Positions 35,042 to 43,429 of a DNA stretch of 64,000 nucleotides are shown here, one piece after another. The DNA is from Paenibacillus borealis (GTDB lineage: Bacteria; Bacillota; Bacilli; Paenibacillales; Paenibacillaceae): the NCBI RefSeq assembly GCF_000758665.1, contig NZ_CP009285.1, positions 7,688,001 to 7,752,000 on the forward strand, read 5' to 3'. The translations under genes and the position numbers were made by a program. Positions within the stretch are counted from its first letter, which is position 1. Each line of letters opens with the position of its first letter. The notes below the pieces were generated by a model. That model did not search any database and was not told the DNA's origin. It worked only from the letters and a program-made list of their open reading frames with translations.

Positions 35042-35929
35042 TTACAGCTCTCCGAGCACTTTCATCGCGAAAGCGATCCATTCCCGTGCCGCGAAGGACA
35101 AATAACGGTCTCTGCGCCAGATCATCCCCAGCTGCCAGGGAATTACAGGCTCGGTCAGAGGGATCACTGCGATCCGTGAACGGTCCATATCCCGGCATAT
35201 GGTCTCCGGCAGCAGCGCAATGCCCATTCCCGCAGCAACCATCCGGCTGATCAGATCCCACTGCGAGCTCTCGTAGACCACCTTGGGCTGAAAGCCTGCT
35301 TTGACACACTCCGAAATAATCCGGTCATGCAGGGCAAAGTCCTCCCGGAACAGCACGAATTCCTCTTCTGCCAGCTCTTTCAGCTGCACTTTCTGTGCCC
35401 CGTCCAGACGGTGTCCAGCGGGAACCAGCAGCTGCAGCTTCTCCTCCACAAAGGTGAAGCAGTGAAACTTGGCTCTGTTTACAGGCAATACAATCGCTCC
35501 GATATCAAGCAGGCCGGACTCCACATCATCTTCTACCTTTTTGGCGCCGTCTTCATGCAGCCTTATCGTCACCTCCGGATAACGGCGGTGGAATTCCCCG
35601 ATGACAGCCGGGAAGAAGCTTGCTCCCACCATAGGGGGCAGCCCAATGCGGATATGCCCCTGCTTCAGATTGCGCAGACTGTCCAGCTCCGAGGAGAGGC
35701 TCGTGAAGGACTCTACAATATTCTGCGCCTTGACCAGCAGCAGTTCACCGGCATCCGTCAGACGGATGCTTTTGCCCTCCCGGTAAAAAAGATCCGCCCC
35801 CAGTTCAATCTCCAGATTGCGGATCATCTTGCTGATCGTGGGCTGGGTAATGTACAGCGATTCCGCCGCCCTGGAGAAGCTGTTCAGCCTGGCCGCCTGC
35901 ACGAAATAATCCAGCTGTCTGATGTCCAT
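35042..35929 (-). CDS. cidR: LysR-family regulator (CidR/YwbI type)
   Basis: Transcription factor of 295 residues from the ATG at 35929. The N-terminal HTH is MDIRQLDYFVQAARLNSF and ESLYITQPTISKMIRNLE; the remainder is the periplasmic-binding-protein-like effector domain. It is divergent from cidA-cidB, the same arrangement as B. subtilis ywbI/ywbHG and staphylococcal cidR/cidABC, where the regulator responds to acetate or pyruvate overflow. That supports its role as activator of the adjoining genes. An AT-rich inverted repeat (AGAT-N5-ATCT) lies in the shared gap. The frame is open to 35983, but the extra residues are not conserved-looking. Confidence 0.85.
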   Translation of the reverse strand: MDIRQLDYFVQAARLNSFSRAAESLYITQPTISKMIRNLEIELGADLFYREGKSIRLTDAGELLLVKAQNIVESFTSLSSELDSLRNLKQGHIRIGLPPMVGASFFPAVIGEFHRRYPEVTIRLHEDGAKKVEDDVESGLLDIGAIVLPVNRAKFHCFTFVEEKLQLLVPAGHRLDGAQKVQLKELAEEEFVLFREDFALHDRIISECVKAGFQPKVVYESSQWDLISRMVAAGMGIALLPETICRDMDRSRIAVIPLTEPVIPWQLGMIWRRDRYLSFAAREWIAFAMKVLGEL

Positions 35930-36040
35930 AACGATAACCCCCATATATAGATGAAAAGAATGTGAGATATTCAATCTATTCATTGTACCTATGAAAGAAA
36001 AAGATGTAAACTTTCAGTAAGATGAAAGGAGGTAATCGAT

Positions 36041-36412
36041 ATGAAAAAGATTGCCTTAGGCTTACTACAGGTCGCGGGACTTACCGTCTTCTCCCTGCTC
36101 GTTAATACGTTGACTTCATTTCTGCATATTCCGCTTCCCGGAAGCATTATCGGGATGATTCTTTTATTTCTGCTGCTGGAGTCCGGTGTGATCCGGCTGA
36201 ACTGGGTGGAGGTTGGCGCTTCGTGGCTGCTTGCCGAGCTGCTGCTGTTCTTCATTCCTTCGGCTATAGGTGTCATGAAATATTCGAAGCTGCTGGAGGC
36301 AGACGGTCTGCAGGTGCTGGCGGTTGTGCTCGTGGGTACTTTTGCTGTAATGGCCGGCTCCGGGGTACTTACTGGTGCTATTTATAGAATAAAGGAGCGC
36401 AGAAGCTCATGA
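36041..36412 (+). CDS. cidA: CidA/LrgA holin-like protein
   Basis: Small membrane protein of 123 residues with four hydrophobic segments. The conserved IPLPGSIIGMILLFLLLESG and FFIPSAIGVMKY motifs identify the CidA/LrgA family. In other Firmicutes these proteins influence cell lysis and, with LrgB/CidB, transport of pyruvate or related acids. GAAAGGAGGTAATCGAT precedes the ATG. It overlaps cidB by four bases (ATGA) and is divergent from its likely regulator. Confidence 0.92.
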   Translation: MKKIALGLLQVAGLTVFSLLVNTLTSFLHIPLPGSIIGMILLFLLLESGVIRLNWVEVGASWLLAELLLFFIPSAIGVMKYSKLLEADGLQVLAVVLVGTFAVMAGSGVLTGAIYRIKERRSS

Positions 36413-37092
36413 TAACCGGCTTATTATTTCTTGGACTTACAATCGCTGTCTACCTCCTGGCCAAACGCGTCTATGCTTCCAGCGGCAAAATGTACACTTC
36501 TCCGCTGATTATTACGCCGCTGCTGATCATCGCCTTCCTGCTGATGACGGGCAGCTCTTATGAATCTTACAATGCGGGAGGCAAATGGCTATCGGACCTG
36601 CTTCAACCGGCGACCATCGCCTTTGCAATCCCACTCCATAAAAACTTCAAGGTACTCAAAAAGCACGCCGCCGAAATTGCGGCAGGCGTGCTGTCAGGAA
36701 CGGTTATTGCCGTGATCTCTTCCATGCTGCTGGCCAAATGGCTGCATCTCAGCGGTGATCTGGCAACCAGTCTGGTGCCTCGCTCGGTGACCACACCGAT
36801 CGCCATGAGCATCTCGCAAAGCATCGGCGGTGTTCCCAGCATTACAGCGGTCTTCGTGATTCTGACCGGTATACTGGGAACGATGATGGGACCGTCCGTG
36901 CTCCGCCTTTTCCGCATTGACAATGAAATTGCGCGCGGGGTATCGCTGGGAACCGCAGCGCATGGTACAGGCACGTCCAAAGCCTTCGAGCTGAGTTCGC
37001 TGACCGGCACCATCTCCAGTATCGCGATGATTCTGACGGCGCTGTTCTCTATCGGGCTTGCGCCGGCACTGCTCGCGGTTTTCCTCCACTAG
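36409..37092 (+). CDS. cidB: CidB/LrgB family membrane protein
   Basis: Polytopic membrane protein of 227 residues and the partner of CidA. Family blocks are SPLIITPLLII, PATIAFAIPLHKN, SLVPRSVTTPIAMSIS and GTAAHGTGTSKAFE. Translation is coupled to cidA. The pair takes part in programmed lysis or in acid-metabolite transport in related bacteria. A strong terminator follows. Confidence 0.93.
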   Translation: MITGLLFLGLTIAVYLLAKRVYASSGKMYTSPLIITPLLIIAFLLMTGSSYESYNAGGKWLSDLLQPATIAFAIPLHKNFKVLKKHAAEIAAGVLSGTVIAVISSMLLAKWLHLSGDLATSLVPRSVTTPIAMSISQSIGGVPSITAVFVILTGILGTMMGPSVLRLFRIDNEIARGVSLGTAAHGTGTSKAFELSSLTGTISSIAMILTALFSIGLAPALLAVFLH

Positions 37093-37113
37093 GCCGTCCC
37101 GGCTTGGGCCATA

Positions 37114-37155
37114 GACCGGCAGCATAAGGCGAAAGCCATGTTGCCGGTCTTTTTT
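37114..37155 (+). terminator. Terminator of cidAB
   Basis: GACCGGCA and TTGCCGGTC with an inner GGC-GAAA-GCC tetraloop stem, followed by TTTTTT. It also faces the end of the convergent oxidoreductase gene. Confidence 0.9.
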
Positions 37156-37170
37156 CTACAGCCTGCAAGC

Positions 37171-38139
37171 CTACAGCTTCACCGGCAATCCGCTCTGTGC
37201 GGAGTCATAAGCTGCGCAGGTCACCTTCAAGGTCTTATATCCGTCCTCATAATCGCTGAGAATGCGGGAACGGTCTCCGGTCCGCACAGCATACAGGAAA
37301 GCTTCGCTCTCCACCGCGTAAGGATTACCTGTGTTCTTGAATTCCTTGCTGTCCCCGCTGCGGACTTCCAGCAGACGTTCCGGGTTCCAGTCCAGCATTC
37401 CGTTATCGTTATAGAAGCTGATGCCCGCTTTGCCTACTTCGCCGGGCAGCACGCAGGTGTTGGAGATACTGGCAATAATGCCGCTTTCGAGCTTCAGGGA
37501 TACTGTACCCACATCAGACACGGTCACTCCTTCATGCTTCTCATGCATGATCCGGTTGCCGAACATACCATAGACTTCTGTTACCTCACCAGCCAGATAA
37601 CGCAGCAGGTCAACGATATGGGTCGTCTGCTCCGTAAATTGTCCGCCGGACTGTTCCTGGTTGCGCCACCAGGCCACCCCCGGCATACCGCCCATCCATT
37701 CTCCGACGATCATCCCTACCTTGTCCGAGCTTAGCGATTGCTTCAGCCGCTGGATGTTCTCCTGATACCGGAAATGATAGCCGACGGAAGTCAGCAGCTG
37801 ATGCTCCTTAATATCCTGCAGCAGGCTGGCCGGAATTTCCGTGCTTGAGCCCAGCGGCTTCTCGATAAAGAAGGGGATATCTCTTCGGATCAGCGCCCGT
37901 TCAATTGCCCCGTGTGACTGTGGGGGCACACAGATATAGACGGCATCCAGCTTGTGCGCATCCAGCATCTCGATAATATCCCCGTAGCCCTCGGCTCCGT
38001 AAGGACGGGCCATGTCCTCACCCTTTTGCTTACTGCTGCCGCAGACCGCCTTCAGTGATACATCCTCCATCCCTGCCAGCAAATCTGCATGCACCTTGGA
38101 GAACCACCCTGTTCCGACTATTCCGATATTAAGCGTCAT
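37171..38139 (-). CDS. Gfo/Idh/MocA-family oxidoreductase
   Basis: NAD(P)-dependent dehydrogenase of 322 residues. The Rossmann motif is NIGIVGTGWFSKVH at 4-17; the EKPLGSS lysine motif and GGQFTEQTTHIVDLLRYLAG mark the catalytic region. Family members act on sugars, inositols or their derivatives; this one's substrate is not evident and no sugar transporter flanks it. AGGAGGTAATGAC precedes the ATG. It is a single gene converging on cidB. Confidence 0.88.
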   Translation of the reverse strand: MTLNIGIVGTGWFSKVHADLLAGMEDVSLKAVCGSSKQKGEDMARPYGAEGYGDIIEMLDAHKLDAVYICVPPQSHGAIERALIRRDIPFFIEKPLGSSTEIPASLLQDIKEHQLLTSVGYHFRYQENIQRLKQSLSSDKVGMIVGEWMGGMPGVAWWRNQEQSGGQFTEQTTHIVDLLRYLAGEVTEVYGMFGNRIMHEKHEGVTVSDVGTVSLKLESGIIASISNTCVLPGEVGKAGISFYNDNGMLDWNPERLLEVRSGDSKEFKNTGNPYAVESEAFLYAVRTGDRSRILSDYEDGYKTLKVTCAAYDSAQSGLPVKL

Positions 38140-38189
38140 GTCATTACCTCCTGTTGTCTAATGAATGCCTTTTCAACGATTATACCCGC

Positions 38190-40505
38190 TTATGCCATGA
38201 CAAAGTAGTCCCGCCACTCCTCAGGGAGCAGCTGCCGGTAAGAATTCTGCAGAAAGCGGTCATCCGCCAGCACAATAGTGCCGCTGTCGTTCTCGCTGCG
38301 GATCAGCCGCCCTCCAGCCTGCTGCACCTTGCACATGCCCGGGTAGACATAGGCATAATCGAACCCGTTCTTGCCCTGCGACTGAAAGTAGCTCCGCAGC
38401 AGATTGCGTTCCAGCCCCACCTGCGGCAGGCCGACACCTACCACCATCACACCATTCAGCCGGTCACCAGGCAAATCCACCCCTTCGGAGAAAATCCCGC
38501 CCAGCACAGCAAAGCCGAGCAGAGTATCCGGATTGTCCGGGCGGAACGCCGCAAGGAAGTTCTCCCGCTCAGTCTCGCTCATGCCGCTGCCCTGCAGAAG
38601 GGTAGTGACCTCCGGGTATTTCTCAGTGAACACTTCATATACATTCTTCAAATATAGATAAGAGGGAAAGAATACAAGGTAATTGCCCTTCCTCGAGACC
38701 ATCCCTTGGAGTGCATCGCTAAGGGGCTGTAAAGAGGCCTCCCTGTCATGGTAGCGGGTGGATACCGGAAGCACAGATACCTGCCACTGCTCTTTATGAA
38801 AAGGCGAGGACAGGCTCAGGCTGTAGTCCTCCTCCCCTGCGCCGATCATATCCCTGTAATACGAGAGCGGCGCAAGTGTCGCTGAGAACAGGATCTGGCT
38901 GCGGAAGCTCTTAGCCATTTGCTGCAGCAAATGTGAAGGATCGAGATTGAACAGCTTCAGGTACACATCACCGCTGCGCACTTCCGCATAGGTAATGTAG
39001 CGCTCATCATAGGTCTTGAACGTACGCAGCATTCCCTGTACCGCATAGAACGTATCCAGCAGGCTGCCGGCTTCCCCCTCCTCCGCCGCCGGAGTGATCA
39101 AGGAAGAAGGCTGGAGCAGCTCCAGCTCGGCTTCAGCAGCGAATAGCTCCAGCAGCTCCGGCAGCTCCCCGGGATACTCGCTCCACTCCCCGGCCCCCTT
39201 ATCGCCACAGCTCTTACGCAGCGCGATGAAGAAGGCATTTACGGCCTTCGCGGCGCTGCTTAGCCGCGGATAGGCCGTTTTGTACTGCCGCTGAAGCGCC
39301 AGGAACGGCGCCTTGGTAAGCGAGGCAGAATACATCTCGCGTCCCCGGTCCACCAGATTATGCGCTTCATCTACGAGCAGCGCTGTCTTTTTCTTCCGCT
39401 CCTCGGACATCCGTTTCAGGCTGATCCGGGGATCATAGACATAATTATAATCGCAAATGACAACATCGCAGGCGTAGGCGGCATCGAGGGAGAATTCAAA
39501 CGGGCATACCTCATGCTTCCGGGCATAACCGGCAATTGTCTCGCGCGTCATCAGCGTTTCGTGCTCCAGCATATCAATCATGGCGGCATTGATCCGGTCA
39601 TAGTAGCCTTCGGCAAAGGGGCAGGCGTCGGCGCCGCAGATTCCTTCCTCACGGAAGCAAGCCTTCTCCTTCGCCGTAAGCGCAATTACATGCAGATGCA
39701 GCCCCTGGCTGTTCAGCATTATCACCGCCTCCTGTGCCGCAATCCGTGTAACCGTCTTGGCCGTCAGATAAAAGATGCCGGATATCTTGTCCTCACCAAG
39801 CGCTTTGACCGCAGGAAACAGGGTGGACATCGTTTTGCCGATGCCTGTAGGTGCCTGGGCGAAGAGATTGGCCCCCTCTGCAATCGAAGTATAGACAGCG
39901 GCAGCGAAATGACGCTGGCCGGGCCGGTAAGCCGGGAACGGAAAAGACAGGCTATGGATGCTCTCCTCCCTCTTTGCCTTGTAGCGGACCATCATCTCGG
40001 CATAAGGCGCATACCTGGCTACCGTCTCTTCAGCGAAGGCCGTCAGCGCTTCGCGGGTCATTCCCCTGTACAGGCTGTATTGCTCCCCGCTTCCCCGCTG
40101 CACATAGGTTAGCTTAACCTGTATTGCAGGGAGATCCAGATCTTGTGTAAGGATGTAGGCGTACATGAAAGCCTGCGCCCAGTGTACCTCCCGTCCCTCC
40201 AGGGAGGAATCCGGCGTTCCTGACATGGATTTGATCTCCTCCACGGTCAGGCTGCCGTCCCCGGCAGCAAGCAGGCCGTCGCAGCGCCCGTCGATGATGA
40301 ACAGCAGATTCCCGCGGGGAATCTCCGTTTTCAAATAAACCTCCTTGCGGTCCCCTTCCTTATATTGCTTCTGAATTAGCTGATGGCTGCGCGTACCCTC
40401 CACCATGGCTGCGCCGCTGCGGAATCCCGGCTCCAGACTGCCGCTGCTGAAGGCATACTCCACCAGTGCTCTCACGGATAGAGCGATTTCTGCATAACTC
40501 AACAT
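38190..40505 (-). CDS. XPD/DinG-type helicase fused to an N-terminal PD-(D/E)XK nuclease domain
   Basis: A 771-residue DNA-processing enzyme. Residues 1-130 carry the motifs of a Cas4/RecB-like nuclease: H41, D72 in IDGRCD, E90-I-K92 in VEEIKS and QAFMY at 111-115. From about 195 an Fe-S superfamily 2 helicase follows: Walker A APTGIGKT at 218-225, four cluster cysteines C283, C290, C295 and C334, DEAH at 379-382, and the C-terminal AGGRLIRSENDSG motif. It may resect or unwind damaged or recombining DNA (inference). GGAGGTGAT lies directly before the ATG. Proteins of this layout occur in Bacilli but are little studied. There is no CRISPR context. Confidence 0.88.
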   Translation of the reverse strand: MLSYAEIALSVRALVEYAFSSGSLEPGFRSGAAMVEGTRSHQLIQKQYKEGDRKEVYLKTEIPRGNLLFIIDGRCDGLLAAGDGSLTVEEIKSMSGTPDSSLEGREVHWAQAFMYAYILTQDLDLPAIQVKLTYVQRGSGEQYSLYRGMTREALTAFAEETVARYAPYAEMMVRYKAKREESIHSLSFPFPAYRPGQRHFAAAVYTSIAEGANLFAQAPTGIGKTMSTLFPAVKALGEDKISGIFYLTAKTVTRIAAQEAVIMLNSQGLHLHVIALTAKEKACFREEGICGADACPFAEGYYDRINAAMIDMLEHETLMTRETIAGYARKHEVCPFEFSLDAAYACDVVICDYNYVYDPRISLKRMSEERKKKTALLVDEAHNLVDRGREMYSASLTKAPFLALQRQYKTAYPRLSSAAKAVNAFFIALRKSCGDKGAGEWSEYPGELPELLELFAAEAELELLQPSSLITPAAEEGEAGSLLDTFYAVQGMLRTFKTYDERYITYAEVRSGDVYLKLFNLDPSHLLQQMAKSFRSQILFSATLAPLSYYRDMIGAGEEDYSLSLSSPFHKEQWQVSVLPVSTRYHDREASLQPLSDALQGMVSRKGNYLVFFPSYLYLKNVYEVFTEKYPEVTTLLQGSGMSETERENFLAAFRPDNPDTLLGFAVLGGIFSEGVDLPGDRLNGVMVVGVGLPQVGLERNLLRSYFQSQGKNGFDYAYVYPGMCKVQQAGGRLIRSENDSGTIVLADDRFLQNSYRQLLPEEWRDYFVMA

Positions 40506-40663
40506 GCATCACCTCCATTACTTCCCGGTACATTCTTCTGGCTCAGACGTCATTTTCGTCCTTTATCACTTATATAACCCTGCCTGAGGGCATTCCCCGC
40601 CCTTTGATTCATTCAGGATTGATTTTACGCTCTCCCCAAGGGGGATACGGCTATTTCTGATTT

Positions 40664-40692
40664 TTGACATTCCTTCCCTGGCGCTGCATAAT
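40664..40692 (+). promoter_or_regulatory. Sigma-A promoter of ltaS
   Basis: TTGACA, 17-base spacer, CATAAT. Transcription would begin near 40699, which rules out translation starts at or before that point. Confidence 0.75.
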
Positions 40693-40784
40693 AGGCTTTA
40701 TTGATAATGGTATTCTTTTGTCCTCATGCTGCTGTTTCCTCCCAGCCGGGAAACATGTTTATTCTTAAGAAAGAAGGCGAAGCT

Positions 40785-42647
40785 GTGTCATCCGTAACGA
40801 TAAAACGATGGTTGCTCAAGCCATTTGTGTTCTTCTCGATTATTTTCGTCCTTAAAAGCCTTTTAGCCTGGGGTGTCATTTTTGAAGACACGCAATTCTG
40901 GAAATCTGTACTGACTGAAATCCCTTTTGTCTGGGCACTATTCTTCCTGATTGAGCGTTTTGCTTCCAAACGGAAACTCGGATATTACATGACGGTTAAT
41001 CTGCTGGTTACCGCCATCTTTTTTGCCGCTATTATGTATTTCAAATATTACGGGGTTATTGTCACTTACCATGCGGCCGAGCAGGTGAACCAGGTCACTG
41101 CGGTGCGCAACAGCGTATTCTCACTCATGGACCCTTATTATCTGCTGATCTTCACCGACATTATCGTCCTTGGCTTCTACTTCTTCATTAACAAGAACGG
41201 ACGCAATTACAAGAAGGATAAAATTAACCGCCATAACGGAAGAATGCTGCATGTCGTGCTGTTCGCAGTTTCGCTCGGCCTCTGCCTGTTCAATATTCTT
41301 CCCAACAAAGCAAGTATGAACGAAATTAAGAAGGCTCAGGAAATGGGTATCCTTAATTATGAAGCATACACTATCTTTGCTCAAGATAAACCAGAGCTTG
41401 TGGAGGCCAGCGAGATTACGCAGGATACCATAAACCAGCTCAAAGGAATTGATGCTTCGGCGGTCTCCCCGTATGCCGGGGCTGCCAAGGGCAAGAATCT
41501 GATTATCATTCAGTTGGAATCCTTCCAGAACTTCCTGCTCGGTCTGAAGGTAGACGGCCAGGAAGTCACACCTAATCTGAACCGCCTGATGGAGGACAGC
41601 CTGTATTTCAACAACTTCTATCAAATGGTCGGCCAGGGCAACACTTCAGATGCAGAATTCGTAGTCAATTCATCCTTCTACATTCCTCCGCAGGGCGCAG
41701 CTACAATGTCTTATGTGGATAAGGAAGTGCCAAGTCTGCCTCGTCTGCTGCAGGCCAGCGGGTACCAGACAGCCACCTTCCATACCAATGATGTGGAATT
41801 CTGGAACCGCGGCGAGCTGTACAGCTCACTGGGCTGGGATCATTATTACGATCACAAATTCTTCGGGGACGAAGATACCTTCTTCTTCGGCGCCTCCGAT
41901 GAAGTGCTCTACCGCAAAACTTCAGAGAAGCTGAAGGAAATGAACGATGAGGGACAGCCGTTCTACGCACAGGTGATTTCAATGTCTGCCCACCATCCGT
42001 TCACCATCCCTGCAGAAAAGTATAAAATGAAGCTGCCTGAACGTTATGAAGGTACTTTCGTTGGAGATTATATCCGCTCACAGAATTATGCTGACTATGC
42101 CTTCGGACAATTCGTCGATGAACTGAAGGCGAACGGATTATGGGATAACAGCCTGATTATGGTCTATGGAGACCATATGGGACTGCCAATCTACTCGCTC
42201 GATCATGACGACAAGGAATTAATGAAGGAAATCTATGGTTATGATTACGCCTATGCAAACATGCTCAATATTCCGCTGCTCATTCACGGCCAGCAATTAG
42301 CGCCACAGACACTTGAGCAGGTGGGCGGAGAAGTGGATATTATGCCTACTGCGGCCAGCCTGCTGGGCGTATCGATGGATAACAATATTCATTTCGGCCA
42401 GGATTTGCTCAGCCAGTCTTACAATTTGCTGCCTCAGCGGTATTACCTGCCTACCGGCTCATTTATTGCCAGCTCCGGGCTGCTCATTCCCGGCAACAGC
42501 TTTGAAGATAATACACAGTATCTGCTTGCGAATGGCGGCCATACGCCTGCCGGCACAGAGGATGAATACACCCGTGCCTTAAGGCTGCGCCAGTTATCGG
42601 ACAGCTATGTCACACAGCTGCCGGACAAAGCGCCTGCTGAAGAATAG
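40785..42647 (+). CDS. ltaS: Lipoteichoic acid synthase
   Basis: Membrane enzyme that polymerises glycerol phosphate from phosphatidylglycerol onto the LTA anchor outside the cell. From the GTG at 40785 (AGAAGG seven bases upstream) it has 620 residues: five membrane helices to about 185, then the sulfatase-like extracellular domain. Catalytic residues seen are E245 in IIQLESFQ, nucleophile T287 in QGNTSDAEF, and D463-H464 in YGDHMG. An AEGMxx-type signal-peptidase site was not recognised. Upstream ATGs at 40701 and 40755 are possible, but the first coincides with the start of transcription. A bidirectional terminator follows. Confidence 0.93.
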   Translation: MSSVTIKRWLLKPFVFFSIIFVLKSLLAWGVIFEDTQFWKSVLTEIPFVWALFFLIERFASKRKLGYYMTVNLLVTAIFFAAIMYFKYYGVIVTYHAAEQVNQVTAVRNSVFSLMDPYYLLIFTDIIVLGFYFFINKNGRNYKKDKINRHNGRMLHVVLFAVSLGLCLFNILPNKASMNEIKKAQEMGILNYEAYTIFAQDKPELVEASEITQDTINQLKGIDASAVSPYAGAAKGKNLIIIQLESFQNFLLGLKVDGQEVTPNLNRLMEDSLYFNNFYQMVGQGNTSDAEFVVNSSFYIPPQGAATMSYVDKEVPSLPRLLQASGYQTATFHTNDVEFWNRGELYSSLGWDHYYDHKFFGDEDTFFFGASDEVLYRKTSEKLKEMNDEGQPFYAQVISMSAHHPFTIPAEKYKMKLPERYEGTFVGDYIRSQNYADYAFGQFVDELKANGLWDNSLIMVYGDHMGLPIYSLDHDDKELMKEIYGYDYAYANMLNIPLLIHGQQLAPQTLEQVGGEVDIMPTAASLLGVSMDNNIHFGQDLLSQSYNLLPQRYYLPTGSFIASSGLLIPGNSFEDNTQYLLANGGHTPAGTEDEYTRALRLRQLSDSYVTQLPDKAPAEE

Positions 42648-42672
42648 TTCTGAGCTTGTATAGAACAATCAG

Positions 42673-42716
42673 AAATAAGCCAGCCTCCCGAAATTAGGGT
42701 GCTGGCTTATTTTATA
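42673..42716 (+). terminator. Bidirectional terminator between ltaS and marR
   Basis: AAATAAGCCAGC pairs perfectly with GCTGGCTTATTT; A and T tracts flank both sides. Confidence 0.85.
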
Positions 42717-42746
42717 TACATCATGCGCTAGTACGACAGTGCAATG

Positions 42747-43178
42747 TTATCGTTCCTGCTTCTCAAGCAGCAAATAATAGTGTGCGAATTTCTCCAGCTC
42801 TTCCGGCTCAAGTATGGATAAATGCTCCTCCAGCAGCAGCATCGACCGGTGTTGCGCTTCCTCAAGAACCCCTTGTCCCTTGCCCGTAATCGTCACGATT
42901 ACCGCCCGGCGGTCGTTCTCGTCGGGAACGCGTGCTATCAGCTCCAGCAGTTCCAGACGGTCCAGCATTACCGTGACCGCACTGGATTTCACCTCCAGCT
43001 TATCGGCCAGTTGAATGACCCGCGCCTGTTTCTCCTGCGAAATCATATGCAGCAGTCCGAATTGCGGTACAGTTAATCCGATTTCCTTATGCAGAGACAT
43101 CTGCGACATTATTTTGCGCTGCACCTTCCACATGGATAATCCCACACGTTCGATCAACGGATTGATATCATGCGTCAT
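42747..43178 (-). CDS. MarR-family regulator
   Basis: Winged-helix regulator of 143 residues. Marks are LTVPQFGLLHMISQE, KLEVKSSAVTVMLDRLELLELI as recognition region (shown in part: VKSSAVTVMLDRL) and the wing DENDRRAVIVTITGKG. Nothing next to it on the same strand forms an operon, and the divergent gene is a chemoreceptor 250 bases away. Its target is unknown. Confidence 0.88.
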   Translation of the reverse strand: MTHDINPLIERVGLSMWKVQRKIMSQMSLHKEIGLTVPQFGLLHMISQEKQARVIQLADKLEVKSSAVTVMLDRLELLELIARVPDENDRRAVIVTITGKGQGVLEEAQHRSMLLLEEHLSILEPEELEKFAHYYLLLEKQER

Positions 43179-43429
43179 CCCTTCAGCTCCCAGTCCGTTT
43201 GTTCTATTGCAAGCGTACCATTATCTTAGCTATAGATTCAATGCTTTTCGTTTACACAAATCATCATTCTCCGACACAAAAATACTTTATTCTGGCTGAT
43301 GCCTAGGCAGCAGCGATGCGCTATAATCGTAGCAGTGATGAGTAGAAACGGCTTTACCTTCCCTTTTCAGAATGGTATCGTACTAAAAATCACTTAATAT
43401 ACTTAGAGTCAGGGCTGGTGATCATTTTT

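Noticed and set aside
43261..43429. Sigma-D flagellar promoter before the second chemoreceptor
   Set aside because: A TATAAT is present at 43322-43327, but no TAAA/GCCGATAT pair with the right spacing was seen.
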